From DATFNI01 sp963787205 (GTDB taxonomy: Bacteria > Bacteroidota > Rhodothermia > Balneolales > DATFMH01), in assembly GCA_963787205.1 (NCBI GenBank), contig CAWBCD010000003.1:186001-250000 (forward strand): a stretch of 64,000 nt of DNA, read 5' to 3'. Of the stretch, positions 17,617 through 26,714 are shown piece by piece. The notes beneath the pieces were generated by a model. The model saw only the letters and a list, made by a program, of their open reading frames with translations, searched no databases and was not told the DNA's origin. A program made the translations under genes and the position numbers. Within the stretch, counting starts at the first letter, position 1; every line of letters starts with the position of its first letter.

Positions 17617-17888
17617 ATTAACCTCCATAGTTATAAACATATAAGGTGAAGCGTGTCACCCGTAAAGGGTGGGCAGACGGGCGACCACTTTAAAATGAAT
17701 CTTTAACTAGATAGACAAAAAAACAGGGCTTGTCCGTACCCTTTTTGTGAGAAACAAACACTTATTATAGATAATTCTGAATCATGTGTTAAAAACTCAA
17801 AAGGGAAAGATTTTTGAAAAATAATTGTATCGATATTTAGTTATGTAGTATATTCATTCTATCTAAGAACCTATTAGCTTTGATTATT

Positions 17889-18275
17889 ATGATACTGGTC
17901 TACATCTTACTTGCCATTGTCCTGTTTTTTCTAGGATTTCGTTTTATGATGTTCTGGCGCATGAGAAAACAAAAAGGCAAACCGGCACCTGAATTGAGCG
18001 GATCGTACGGTAAAGCGATTCAACATGGAAAACCGGCGCTCTTCTATTTTTACAGCGAACACTGTGGTGCCTGCCGTCCAATGACCCCGATTATTGATTC
18101 CCTGAAAAAAGATAGGTTACCCTGCTACAAAGTGGATATTACCCATCACATGGATGTAGCCAAGAAATTTGGGGTGATGGCCACACCGTCAACAGTTCTG
18201 GTTGATAAGGGGGTCGTGCGGGAGTTTATGATTGGTCCGCAGAATGAAGCTACTCTTCGCGGATTATTCCGTTAA
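17889..18275 (+). CDS. Membrane-anchored thioredoxin-like protein
   Basis: This 128-residue protein has one N-terminal transmembrane helix (residues 1-20) and a thioredoxin fold with active-site C59-G-A-C62 in FYSEHCGACRPMTP. A cis-Pro region follows at ATPSTVLV. The CGAC motif departs from the CGPC of classical thioredoxin. A hydrophobic anchor and positively charged WRMRKQKGK suggest a single-pass protein; which side the thioredoxin domain faces is not certain. A TTG three codons earlier is an alternative start. It converges with the cupin gene 8 bases away. Confidence 0.82.
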   Translation: MILVYILLAIVLFFLGFRFMMFWRMRKQKGKPAPELSGSYGKAIQHGKPALFYFYSEHCGACRPMTPIIDSLKKDRLPCYKVDITHHMDVAKKFGVMATPSTVLVDKGVVREFMIGPQNEATLRGLFR

Positions 18276-18283
18276 AAACGATT

Positions 18284-18784
18284 CTATCGACTCAACTTAT
18301 CGATTACATTGGCATATTCCGGATGCATGTTTTTTAGCATGCCGGGATCTGCCATCTCAAAGTCGGCAAAATCAAAGCCGGGGGATACAATACAGGTGCA
18401 CAGGCAAAAAGAGGAATGGGAGGACAAGGAAGCTCCAAACCATAATCCGTGTTCAATGATGCAGACGGGAGAGTAACCCTCGGCAACATTCTTCCCTAAT
18501 CGCTCTGTTTCATATGTACCACCTGGATTTATCGTATGAATGTCAAGAGAATCACCGGCTACGTGAATCCAGATCTCATCGCTTCTTATCCGGTGGAATG
18601 CTGAAAAGTCATTATCTTTCAAAAGATAATAGATGAGTGTGGCAGCGGACCGGTCACCCGGGTATCGGGGCGGCAGGCCTGTATGGGCGATTGTATCACC
18701 GGACCTGTAAATCTCCCGGTAATATCCGCCTTCAGGATGTGCTTCCAAATTCAGCTTTTCTATCCAAAATTCTGCTGATGACAT
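18284..18784 (-). CDS. Cupin, DUF985 family
   Basis: This 166-residue single-domain cupin matches the DUF985 pattern: opening LEAHPEGGYYREIYRS, middle TLIYYLLKDNDFSAFHRIRSDEIWIHVAGD, and later PGFDFADFEMADPGML at the end of the barrel. The molecular function is unknown; the family is a small beta-barrel that may bind a sugar-like ligand. It starts 15 bases after the M28 peptidase gene on the same strand, suggesting an operon with that gene. Confidence 0.85.
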   Translation of the reverse strand: MSSAEFWIEKLNLEAHPEGGYYREIYRSGDTIAHTGLPPRYPGDRSAATLIYYLLKDNDFSAFHRIRSDEIWIHVAGDSLDIHTINPGGTYETERLGKNVAEGYSPVCIIEHGLWFGASLSSHSSFCLCTCIVSPGFDFADFEMADPGMLKNMHPEYANVIDKLSR

Positions 18785-18799
18785 GTTATCACTTTTGCG

Positions 18800-20197
18800 T
18801 TATCTGCTGAAAACCGGTAGTGGATATACGGCTGGACTCACATGTCCTCTATTATCAACTGATTGAATTCCAAAGAGATAATTATCTTTAGATATACCTT
18901 TTAAAGTATAAGTAGTATCCGTTCCTACAAATTTGGAATCTTGCCAGTCGGGGGCAGTTGTCCTGCGCCAGACGATACGATAGCCTGCCAGATCGGGCTC
19001 ATGGTTGGCATTCCAGAGGAGAGTGGTGCTGTTGGTCAGTTTGCTGAGGTCCATCCCCGGATTTCCCGGTCGTGCAGGAGCTGAAGCCATCTCGGCCAGT
19101 GCAGCAGCATTCACACGTGTGACGCGGGCAACATAATTATAATCCACAAACCTTGGCAGGTCGCCATACTGCACTCCGTTTACCATTCGGACATCCTGGT
19201 GCTGATGGCGAAAATCTTCATGGGGCTCTGTGAACCGTACGGCGGGATACCCTTTGGCCAGAAACGGCATGTGATCACCGCCACGCAAATAGCGATCATT
19301 ACGATAAATCATCATCACATTCATGCCGGTATCATATTTCTTAGCTGCAAAAATAATTTCACGCGCAAGTTCTCTTGGTGGTGTATCATTTTCTCCGCCT
19401 GTTCGCAGAAGCATACGATCGTAATCCGAGAGTTCCTTTTTGGGTGGGATACCTTGCGCAAAAACTCGTACGGTATTCGGATCTCTGGTTCCATCATCCG
19501 CCCTTGGACTACCGATGATATCGTTGGTAAACATAGCTGCAACATCCCAGTTTTTCTTCTGGGCGATATCCGCAAGGTGGGTTGAGCCATAGAGTCCCTG
19601 TTCCTCGCCGGCCACAGCAACAAAGATGATGGTTGCATCAAAATGATACCGGGACATCACCCGTGCCATCTCGAGTGATGCAGCCGTGCCGGAACCGTCG
19701 TCATCGGCACCGGGGGCTTCGGAGGTACGGTTCATAATATCGGTTACCCGCGAATCATAATGACCACTTACAATGTATGTTCTATTAGATGCTTCTTGTT
19801 GACTTCCAGGAAGTACGGCTATGATATCTACAATTTTTGTGGGCCTGTCAATCCGGCCTTCCGGCTGCTGAATGTACCCTTCATAACCAACGTTAAGGCG
19901 GCCACCGGATTCCCTGCTGTATTGCTCAAATTTGCTATATATCCAGCGACGAGCCGCACCGATGCCGGCAGTGTTACTGAGAGTGTCCGAAAGGGTTTGT
20001 CTCGTTTTAAAACTAACCAGCTTTAGGATGTTAGCTTTTATTGAATCAGCTGAAATCTGGCTCAGCATCTTTTCAATAACCGGATCAGGCCTGTTTGGGT
20101 TGGGCTTGTCCTGCGCTCTTGAAGAAGAACAGGAAACGAGAAGCAGTGAGGTTATTGTCAGCAGACAAACCAGGTGATATTTCTTAGACGAATGCAT
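18800..20197 (-). CDS. M28-family metallopeptidase lipoprotein
   Basis: This 465-residue protein begins with a lipoprotein signal (SLLLVSCSSS). Zinc-ligand stretches of the M28 aminopeptidase family are visible: VSGHYDSR, GADDDGSGTAA, AGEEQGLYGS, TNDIIGSP, and the C-terminal His in RFTEPHEDFRHQHQD. A fibronectin-III-like module follows, about residues 375-465, with LLWNANHEPDLAGYRIVWRR. It probably trims peptides in the periplasm or at the outer membrane. The cupin gene follows 15 bases later. Confidence 0.9.
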   Translation of the reverse strand: MHSSKKYHLVCLLTITSLLLVSCSSSRAQDKPNPNRPDPVIEKMLSQISADSIKANILKLVSFKTRQTLSDTLSNTAGIGAARRWIYSKFEQYSRESGGRLNVGYEGYIQQPEGRIDRPTKIVDIIAVLPGSQQEASNRTYIVSGHYDSRVTDIMNRTSEAPGADDDGSGTAASLEMARVMSRYHFDATIIFVAVAGEEQGLYGSTHLADIAQKKNWDVAAMFTNDIIGSPRADDGTRDPNTVRVFAQGIPPKKELSDYDRMLLRTGGENDTPPRELAREIIFAAKKYDTGMNVMMIYRNDRYLRGGDHMPFLAKGYPAVRFTEPHEDFRHQHQDVRMVNGVQYGDLPRFVDYNYVARVTRVNAAALAEMASAPARPGNPGMDLSKLTNSTTLLWNANHEPDLAGYRIVWRRTTAPDWQDSKFVGTDTTYTLKGISKDNYLFGIQSVDNRGHVSPAVYPLPVFSR

Positions 20198-20543
20198 GAT
20201 GCTATTCCGGGTTGGTGGTGATCTGATATATGAACCTGTTTAAATACAAATAGTTTTTAGACCTCGGAATGATGGAATTGAAATTAGAAAGCAGAGAATT
20301 AGAAATTGGTCAGTAACGAATCAGTATTATGATTTTGCTCCTCCTATTCCGCATCTGAACAATCTGGATACACACCGTATAAAATTCAGGTCCAAAGACT
20401 ATAACTCCACATAGATTGAAATCCTGCAAATAATTTACTGGAAATCATTAATTGTTCAACAGCTTATAAACAGTTTTCTCTTATCACGTAAAAAGAAGTG
20501 TGGCATGTGTCATAACCACAAAATAAGTTTAGTCATCTGGGGC

Positions 20544-20564
20544 AGTTAAAGTTGTTAGTCGTTA
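20544..20564. repeat. Short heptamer array
   Basis: Three consecutive 7-base units AGTTAAA, GTTGTTA, GTCGTTA fill 20544-20564. They share the pattern GT-x-x-TTA and resemble the CTAACAA array (reverse complement TTGTTAG) at the left end of the window. Confidence 0.6.
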
Positions 20565-20572
20565 CCGTTTTA

Positions 20573-20633
20573 ACCACAGAGTGCCACAGATAAACTTAGA
20601 TTTAATCTGTTTGGGTCCGCGTAAATCCGCGGC
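20573..20633. repeat. Remnant of a CCACAGAG / CGCGTAAATCCGCGG-type dispersed repeat
   Basis: The stretch starts CCACAGAGTGCCACAGAT and ends GTCCGCGTAAATCCGCGGC. Similar word strings (CCACAGAG..., CCGCGTAAATC...) are familiar to me from intergenic repeats in many FCB-group genomes, but the comparison is from memory. No coding sequence accompanies it here. Confidence 0.45.
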
Positions 20634-20664
20634 TAATTACTTTACAAATTAACTGGTATTAGCA

Positions 20665-22074
20665 TTAGTGTCTGAGTTCCAGCCTGGCCACCGTTTCGAT
20701 GTGGTAGGTCTGGGGGAACATATCAACCGGCTGGACCTCGGTAACTTCATACAGTTCATTCAGTTCCTTCAGGTCACGTGCCAGTGTGGAGCTGTTGCAG
20801 CTGACATAAACGATTTTTTGGGCTTTTAAATCGAGTAACTGTCGTACAACATCAGGATGCATTCCGGAACGCGGTGGATCGGTAATGATGACATCAGGCT
20901 TACCGTATTTTGCTATCGTTCCGGCTGTAAAGAGATCTTTCATATCGCCTGTGAGAAATTCGCAATTGGCAACCCCGTTTTCGTCCGCATTTTTACGTGC
21001 ATTCTCTATCGCAACCTCATTTATCTCGATACCTACAACACTGGCAGCAAACTGCGAGGCATAAAGCGTGAGGGTACCGACACCGCAATATAAATCGTAC
21101 ACATGATCATCCTGTTGCATGTCGGCAAACCGGACAGCCGTATCATACAAGCGTTCGGCCTGTCGCGTGTTCGTCTGGAAAAAAGCATTGGCATGGATGT
21201 TAAATGAGAAGGGCCCAATTTTATCACGAATGAATCCCGGTCCGTGATAAACTTTCTCATACCTGCCGACTGCCGTTGGCGAGCGCGTATCGTTGATGTT
21301 GTTTATTACTGTCGTAATACCAGGAAATTTGTCGAGCAACATACCGGTTACACTCTGCATAATTTCCTCGTTATCCGTATAGGTGACTATGTTAATCATA
21401 AGATCATCATAATGATCGGAGGTACGGACGACAACATTTCTGAAATAGCCGGAGTGGTCGTGCACATCATAAGCCGGAATATCATGTTCAAGCGAATAGG
21501 TGCGAACGGCATCCATAATCTGGAATGATACCGGGTCCTGGAGGTGACATTCGTGCAGATTCAGAATACGATCGTACCTGCCGGGCACATGTAGTCCTAC
21601 GGCAGTATCTTTGTCTCTGATTTTGTCCTTGTTTCGGATTTCTTCCTCCGTAAGCCACCGCCGGTTGCCGAAACTATATTCCATTTTATTCCGGTAGTAA
21701 AATGCCTTTTCGGATGGCAGACAGGCAGGCGGTTCCAGGTCGGTTAATCCGCCGATTCGATGGAGATGATCTTCAACATGTTGTCGTTTGATCACCAGTT
21801 GCTCCTGGTAGGGGATATGCTGCCAGGTGCAACCACCGCAGATATCGGCATGCTGACAACGTGGCTCAATTCGTACGGGACCCGCTTTTTCGACTTCCAG
21901 AAGTTTCGCTTCCAGGTATTTCTTTTTCTTTTTGATGACACGGGCTTTCACGATATCACCGGGTGCGGTATTCCTGATAAACACGGCCTGGGTATCGAGA
22001 TGACCAACACCTTTTCCTTCAAATGCGGCCGACTCGATTTCTACGGTGATGATTTCACCTTTCTTTACGGACAT
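20665..22074 (-). CDS. rlmD: 23S rRNA (uracil-C5)-methyltransferase, RlmD/RumA type
   Basis: This 469-residue enzyme methylates a uridine of 23S rRNA with SAM. An N-terminal TRAM domain covers about residues 1-60. The iron-sulphur cysteines are in CQHADICGGCTW, where three of the ligands are visible. The Rossmann-like methyltransferase domain contains VYDLYCGVGTLTLY, the TDPPRSGMHPDV motif, and the catalytic cysteine in VYVSCNSSTLARDL. Length fits the family. RlmCD-like or other TrmA-superfamily specificity cannot be excluded from sequence alone. A heptamer array lies just upstream of the start. Confidence 0.93.
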   Translation of the reverse strand: MSVKKGEIITVEIESAAFEGKGVGHLDTQAVFIRNTAPGDIVKARVIKKKKKYLEAKLLEVEKAGPVRIEPRCQHADICGGCTWQHIPYQEQLVIKRQHVEDHLHRIGGLTDLEPPACLPSEKAFYYRNKMEYSFGNRRWLTEEEIRNKDKIRDKDTAVGLHVPGRYDRILNLHECHLQDPVSFQIMDAVRTYSLEHDIPAYDVHDHSGYFRNVVVRTSDHYDDLMINIVTYTDNEEIMQSVTGMLLDKFPGITTVINNINDTRSPTAVGRYEKVYHGPGFIRDKIGPFSFNIHANAFFQTNTRQAERLYDTAVRFADMQQDDHVYDLYCGVGTLTLYASQFAASVVGIEINEVAIENARKNADENGVANCEFLTGDMKDLFTAGTIAKYGKPDVIITDPPRSGMHPDVVRQLLDLKAQKIVYVSCNSSTLARDLKELNELYEVTEVQPVDMFPQTYHIETVARLELRH

Positions 22075-22083
22075 GGACGACGA

Positions 22084-22111
22084 GTAGTGAGATATGAGTA
22101 TTGAGTATTGA
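22084..22111. repeat. Heptamer array upstream of rlmD
   Basis: Four units GTAGTGA, GATATGA, GTATTGA, GTATTGA run from 22084 to 22111. The array begins 10 bases from the rlmD start codon. The same words recur at 62192-62219 and 63715-63742. Confidence 0.85.
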
Positions 22112-22181
22112 GATTTTCTTTAGTGCAACCTGGCAGAAGATGGGAAAGCTGAAAGCCAAAAACGACCCGACCTCCTCAAGT

Positions 22182-22210
22182 ACTTTAACACTTAACACGT
22201 TAGCACTTTT
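22182..22210. repeat. Degenerate heptamer array after the cNMP-binding gene
   Basis: ACTTTAA, CACTTAA, CACGTTA and GCACTTT run from 22182 and stop just short of the TAA stop codon (22214-22216) of the minus-strand cNMP-binding gene. Read on the minus strand, the stop codon is followed by repeated GTGTTAA-like words. Confidence 0.65.
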
Positions 22211-22213
22211 ACA

Positions 22214-22744
22214 TTAAAGTGCTTCACTGGAAGGCAGACCAGCCTGGATGTCAAAAAGCGTTTTTGAGTTGGTGTGTTCATTCAATTTTGAGAGAGCATT
22301 ACCGAGTTTTGCAACAAGGTTATTGGCGATAGCTTCCATGAGCTTGATTGCGACACGAGGTTGTCGATTCCGGAGTACTTCATAATCGGGCCGAAAGAAA
22401 CCGAGAAGTCGCGAGTCGGTAACGCAGTGGGCATTGCAATAGCGCCGGCTCTCGCTTATCACAGCAAGAGTTCCAATACATTCTGTAGGATGAAGATGCC
22501 GGGATGGGATTTCATCGAAGTCACCGTTATCAAGCGATAATTCAATGAGTCCATCTTCGAGGATATAGAGGCCCGTTCCCGGGTCTCCCTGGTGAAAAAT
22601 AAACTCCCCGGCTTTGTATTTCCTGTTATGGCAAAGCTGAAGGAACTCATACCGCTCGGCAGGGGTGAAATCAGCCAGCAGATGTGTTTTAAAGATGATA
22701 TCTGCCTGCTTCTTGAAATTCTTGAATTTACCGGTGCTAATCAT
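22214..22744 (-). CDS. Cyclic-nucleotide-binding domain protein
   Basis: This 176-residue protein is a lone cNMP-binding (CAP/CRP N-terminal-like) domain. The beta-roll is visible in KAGEFIFHQGDPGTGLYILEDGLIELSLDNG, and ECIGTLAVISESRRYCNAHCVTDSRLLGFFRPDYEVL contains the phosphate-binding region. No helix-turn-helix follows; the C-terminal ~60 residues are helical (KLMEAIANNLVAKLGNALSKL). It is therefore not a CRP-type regulator by itself. It lies 14 bases downstream of the Omp85-like gene on the same strand, so a role near envelope biogenesis is possible but unproven. Confidence 0.85.
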   Translation of the reverse strand: MISTGKFKNFKKQADIIFKTHLLADFTPAERYEFLQLCHNRKYKAGEFIFHQGDPGTGLYILEDGLIELSLDNGDFDEIPSRHLHPTECIGTLAVISESRRYCNAHCVTDSRLLGFFRPDYEVLRNRQPRVAIKLMEAIANNLVAKLGNALSKLNEHTNSKTLFDIQAGLPSSEAL

Positions 22745-22758
22745 GATTCACTGACTTG

Positions 22759-25077
22759 TTAGAACGATTGTCCGATACCAAAACTGAGTCCGAGTGCATT
22801 TTTCTTGAACCATCCTTTTTTCAGGTCGTGCACCCTGTATGCAAAGTCGATTCGAAAGATCACATATTGCCAGTCGAGTCGGATTCCGAAGCCGGAACCA
22901 ACGGCAATCTGTTTATAAAATGAATTAAACGCGAACCGCCCTGTTGTAATCGGGTTACGCGGCCCATTCCAAACGTTACCAAAATCTGTGAACATCGCCA
23001 AAACCCATTTCGTAGAAAGAAATCTTTTAAAGATTTCCTGGCGTATTTCAACATGACCAGCCAGCTTTATCTCCCCGCCGTTGATCAGTTGCTGGTCTTC
23101 CAGCGGACCTGGCCCCAGGCGAAAAGGAGCCCAACCGCGAATATCATTGCTGCCGCCGGCATAAAAACGTTTGGTCAGAGGGATCGTTTTGCTTTTTCCA
23201 AACGGGATGGCATAACCCAGGAACCCTGCATACGCGAAAACGGCATTCGGAGAGACGGGAATATACCTGCGGTAGTCAAATGAGACTTTCGCATATTGGC
23301 TATAAGTGAGCCTGGAGTTACTAATCCCGAACGTTGGTATGGATCCCTCAACTTTTCCCGGTGTAGTGACAAATCGATCGATCAGATAAGGGATATTTCC
23401 GCCCGATTCGATTCCGGCCTCGAAATAATAACCGTAGTTGCGTTCGATGATATCGGTATGTGCACGCCGGAATGTGTAGCGAATTGTAGAATTTACCTGA
23501 GGTTTAAAATCCTCAAGGATGAATTTCTTTTGTATCTCATTGTTCTTGAATGTAGAGTCGAGACTCGCAAGAAACTGTCCCGTAGCACTGGCATCCGTCC
23601 AGTCTATTTCGGGTAGATCCAGGGTGCTTCGGGTATATTGATCGTGATCGACCTCATATCGCTGGTCCAGCCGGATATTGGCGTTAATGTTGAAATTATC
23701 TTGGTTGACGTGCGTAACCGACAACTGATACCTGGTTCTGGAATTCAGAAACAGGGGAGCTTTATCCAGGAAATTAAAGGGGAAATTCAACTTTGGCTCA
23801 ATATATGAAATGGATCCCTCGAGGCTGTAAAGTATTTTCTTCGTCAGTGACTTCTGCGAGACATATTCAAAACTGCCTTTCGTACCAATCTGCAACTGTT
23901 GTGCCTTCCCGAACACATTGTTATCTGTATACGTTAACCCGGCACCGGCTCCATAACCGTATCGTTGCATTCCGAATAAGTCCATGGATATACTTCGCCT
24001 GGGTAATGATTGAAGATCGATCAAAACGGGCAGATTTTTTTGTGAGTAGTCGGGCAATCCACCCGTTTTATTGAGAGCAAAGCGGCGCACATTCATCATT
24101 CCGAGGTTCTGGAACTCGTTGATGGTTTGAACGTACTGCTGGTTATTAAACAACTCACCCGGCTTGAAAAGAAGCTGATCGGTCAGCAGACTGAACCTGG
24201 AATGGGCTCCTGTACTCATTTTTAGAATGAGCATTTTGTTCGTATTAGCCGCAGTAAAAGGAGGGCTTTTCAAGGTATCTTGTCTGTCGTATGTCGTATC
24301 GTTGTCTGGACCGGCCAGATCGATGTAGGTGTTGCCAAAATGATAGACGGGTCCGTGCTGAACCAAAAACAGGAGGGCAAGTTTCAGAGTATCCTGTGGT
24401 TCTTTTTTGATCTGCACGGTCACCGAATCCCTCTGAACAGCAGCGTAGCCATGATTTTTGAGATAACTAATAAGGCGTTCACGTTCATTGGAGAGGCCAT
24501 CAAAAGTGAACCGCTGATTCGCCGTATAAGTCGTGTCGTTGATCTTTTTCTCTGTCAGATCACTTTGTTTGTAAAACCGGTCCCGCAAAGTTGTATCCGG
24601 AAAAGCGGGCATGCCGCTGTAGTAAATGCGCTTAACAAAGGATGGTTCGCCCTCATTAACAATAAAGGAAACCTCATAACGGTTCTTTCGATATTCAATC
24701 ACCGTTGTGTCAACCGTTGTATAGAAAAATCCCTGTGACTCGTAATACAGCTTAAGGCGTGATATATCCTGCCCAACCATATTTCTATCGAGGGCAGCAG
24801 GCTTTTCCCCGACAAAATGGGTCAGTTCCCACAGCCAGTACCAGGGTGTAACCATGGGGATGCCCAGGAACTCACGGTTTGTGTGCGTACGAACGATCGT
24901 TTCCAGGAGACTGGTGCCAAAATGACGATTCCCTACAAATCGCAAGCGTCGTACAACAGGTACGCCCTTATGTGTTGAATCTGCCTTGGATTGAGCATGC
25001 ACAGTTGGCACGCCAGCAAGCCCTGAGGCGAGAAGTAATAGAAGTGTTATTATGAATTTCTTATTGAACAAAAACAC
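22759..25077 (-). CDS. Omp85-family outer-membrane protein with POTRA domains (BamA/TamA-like)
   Basis: This 772-residue protein has a signal peptide (MFLFNKKFIITLLLLLASGL...VHAQS). POTRA-like modules follow over about residues 40-250, including VVRRLRFVGNRHF and a second repeat near NEGEPSFVKRIYYSG. A 16-strand-type barrel ends the protein. The loop-6 motif appears as GGSNDIRGWAPFRLG near residue 655. It probably inserts or translocates envelope proteins. Whether it is the essential BamA or a TamA-like paralogue cannot be told here. It is followed by the cNMP-binding gene (14 bases). Confidence 0.88.
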   Translation of the reverse strand: MFLFNKKFIITLLLLLASGLAGVPTVHAQSKADSTHKGVPVVRRLRFVGNRHFGTSLLETIVRTHTNREFLGIPMVTPWYWLWELTHFVGEKPAALDRNMVGQDISRLKLYYESQGFFYTTVDTTVIEYRKNRYEVSFIVNEGEPSFVKRIYYSGMPAFPDTTLRDRFYKQSDLTEKKINDTTYTANQRFTFDGLSNERERLISYLKNHGYAAVQRDSVTVQIKKEPQDTLKLALLFLVQHGPVYHFGNTYIDLAGPDNDTTYDRQDTLKSPPFTAANTNKMLILKMSTGAHSRFSLLTDQLLFKPGELFNNQQYVQTINEFQNLGMMNVRRFALNKTGGLPDYSQKNLPVLIDLQSLPRRSISMDLFGMQRYGYGAGAGLTYTDNNVFGKAQQLQIGTKGSFEYVSQKSLTKKILYSLEGSISYIEPKLNFPFNFLDKAPLFLNSRTRYQLSVTHVNQDNFNINANIRLDQRYEVDHDQYTRSTLDLPEIDWTDASATGQFLASLDSTFKNNEIQKKFILEDFKPQVNSTIRYTFRRAHTDIIERNYGYYFEAGIESGGNIPYLIDRFVTTPGKVEGSIPTFGISNSRLTYSQYAKVSFDYRRYIPVSPNAVFAYAGFLGYAIPFGKSKTIPLTKRFYAGGSNDIRGWAPFRLGPGPLEDQQLINGGEIKLAGHVEIRQEIFKRFLSTKWVLAMFTDFGNVWNGPRNPITTGRFAFNSFYKQIAVGSGFGIRLDWQYVIFRIDFAYRVHDLKKGWFKKNALGLSFGIGQSF

Positions 25078-25098
25078 CAGGAGGTGTGGAGTTTGAAT

Positions 25099-25151
25099 AA
25101 AAAAAAAGCGGCTCCCCGATCCCGGATACTTTCCGGGACGGGGCGACCGCT
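25099..25151 (-). terminator. Strong Rho-independent terminator of the DUF2795 gene
   Basis: On the minus strand, AGCGGTCGCCCCGTCCCGG pairs with CCGGGATCGGGGAGCCGCT in a long GC-rich stem over a 7-base loop, followed by a run of T. It sits about 50 bases after the stop of the DUF2795 gene (25202) and just upstream of the Omp85-like gene, separating the two transcripts. A second small hairpin, CCCGATAATATCGGG, lies near 25168-25182. Confidence 0.9.
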
Positions 25152-25201
25152 AATATACGGAGCCCACCCGATAATATCGGGATTTGAGGCAAACTTACCG
25201 A

Positions 25202-25447
25202 CTAAACGTCATCATAGTCAAACCCTTCGTCCTCTTCGTTGTGGAAAAAATCTTCCTTCATGATGTAATCCGGCCAAATCTCTTCAATGCTTTCATAGGG
25301 AGTATCATCTTCCTCATCCAGCTCATAAAGATTGTCAAGCACTTGTTGCGGACAACCATTGCGCTCGGCCCATTCAATAAGCTCATCCCTGGTAGCTGGC
25401 CAAGGGGCATCCTCCAGAGTTGCAGCCAGTTCAATTGTCCAATACAT
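25202..25447 (-). CDS. Small acidic DUF2795-type protein
   Basis: This 81-residue, strongly acidic protein matches a family I know from Bacteroidota. It opens MYWTIELAATLEDAPWPATRDELIEWAERNG, has a middle helix, then SIEEIWPDY, then an Asp/Glu-rich tail. The function is unknown. The conserved opening and its own terminator argue that it is a real gene. It is divergent from tatA across a 465-base gap. Confidence 0.85.
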   Translation of the reverse strand: MYWTIELAATLEDAPWPATRDELIEWAERNGCPQQVLDNLYELDEEDDTPYESIEEIWPDYIMKEDFFHNEEDEGFDYDDV

Positions 25448-25912
25448 ATAAGTAAATCAATTAGTGTGTATCTGTTTATTTGCGGGTATTAAAACCGAAC
25501 TTGACGTAAAATTCAAGTCCAATGCAATATTTTTTTTAAAAAAAATTGAAATTCCTGTCAAAACAAGCAGCTCTTTGGCCAGTCCGGAATTGAACTTAAG
25601 CCAAGGGGATCAATGATATCCCATGTCTCTAACAGCGCAGTAACGCTTGCTCTTTTCCTTTAGTATAAACCGATTCCTGCCGGCACTCATCGATCTTATA
25701 ATAGAATGCAATCGACATCTTTTGAGAAACTTAAATCATTAATTGATTTGGCATACGTTTGAATGCCAAAATTGTTGTGAATAGTCATTATCTTGCTTAT
25801 TCTAAATATGTACCATTTATAGTTATAGTAAAACGGTTTTAACACTTTTTGTTCCATTTGGGCGTTTCAATTGTGTGACGACCATGATAATACGTAAGAA
25901 AGGACAATAGAT
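25448..25912. other. Intergenic region between divergent DUF2795 and tatA genes
   Basis: This 465-base AT-rich stretch must hold promoters for both flanking genes. I found no confident boxes, repeats or open frames. An AAGGA ribosome-binding site precedes the tatA ATG. Confidence 0.5.
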
Positions 25913-26218
25913 ATGGGAAGTTTTGGTGGAATGGAATGGGTGGTAATCATCCTGGTAGTAGTGCTGTTATTCGGTGCCAAAAAAATCCCGGAACTGGCTC
26001 GTGGACTCGGACAGGGGATCAATGAATTCCGTCGTGCCTCCAACGATATCAAGAAGGAGATTGAGAGAAACTCCCAGGAAGACGATGCGGAGTATCACCG
26101 CCAGCAACAATATCAGAAATATAATCAGGAACAACAGAATCAGCAGCAACAGGCTGAGCCTGAGAAAAAACAACAGGCCGAGGCTCCCAAGACGACCCAG
26201 AGTGATTCTCACACCTGA
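25913..26218 (+). CDS. tatA: Twin-arginine translocase subunit TatA/E (first of tandem pair)
   Basis: This 101-residue protein is a Sec-independent translocase component of the TatA/Hcf106 type. It has one transmembrane helix (VVIILVVVLLFG, residues 10-21), the FGAKKIPELARGLGQGINEFR hinge and amphipathic helix, and a Gln-rich acidic tail (about residues 50-100). It is expected to form the pore part of the Tat system with TatC, which is not in this window. An AAGGA ribosome site precedes ATG 25913. The next gene encodes a close paralogue. Confidence 0.93.
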   Translation: MGSFGGMEWVVIILVVVLLFGAKKIPELARGLGQGINEFRRASNDIKKEIERNSQEDDAEYHRQQQYQKYNQEQQNQQQQAEPEKKQQAEAPKTTQSDSHT

Positions 26219-26443
26219 TAGTGGGTTTAAACGTTTTTTGATGTAAATTATCCTGGTATTCCAGGTAGTAAGTGTGGTATGGCTCAATCAAGAAAAGCAG
26301 GTAGAGCTCTGACTCGGGTTGATTGTCATCTAAATTGATTGAGCTGATTTTTGGTCCTGACTGCGGTTAGTGACGTGAGCTATTGCCTTTACGTTTAGCG
26401 GTTAAAACGTACTTTTATAACTAGATAAAAAAGGAACTACATT

Positions 26444-26698
26444 ATGGAATTCGGCGGCATGGAATGGGTGATCATCATCCTGGTCGTGTTTCTCTTATTT
26501 GGTGCAAAGAAAATACCTGAGCTCGCTCGTGGACTTGGACAAGGAATTAATGAATTCCGCAAGGCAGCTAATGATGTACGTAAGGAAATAGAAAACAGTT
26601 CCCAACAGGATCATTATGAGAATCGTAATGATTCACAGCATCAGCACAGCGAACAGGTAAAAACAGAAGTCCATAACACTTCAGAATCACATTCATAA
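26444..26698 (+). CDS. tatA: Twin-arginine translocase subunit TatA/E (second of tandem pair)
   Basis: This 84-residue paralogue of the gene at 25913 keeps the same N-terminal half almost residue for residue (GGMEWV, FGAKKIPELARGLGQGINEFR). The tail diverges, with His- and Ser-rich text ending HNTSESHS. The shared half and distinct tail suggest a tandem duplication followed by tail divergence. AAGGAA precedes ATG 26444. The stop is 16 bases before the likely gatA start, so co-transcription with gatA is probable. Confidence 0.93.
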   Translation: MEFGGMEWVIIILVVFLLFGAKKIPELARGLGQGINEFRKAANDVRKEIENSSQQDHYENRNDSQHQHSEQVKTEVHNTSESHS

Positions 26699-26714
26699 CT
26701 AAAAAAATATCGTT

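Larger units (their letters stand above)
20198..20664. other. Intergenic region upstream of the M28 gene, with repeat remnants
   Basis: This 467-base stretch lies between the M28 start and the rlmD stop, both on the minus strand. No gene is supportable. It contains a short heptamer array and a 61-base repeat remnant listed separately. No clear promoter or terminator was found. Confidence 0.5.
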
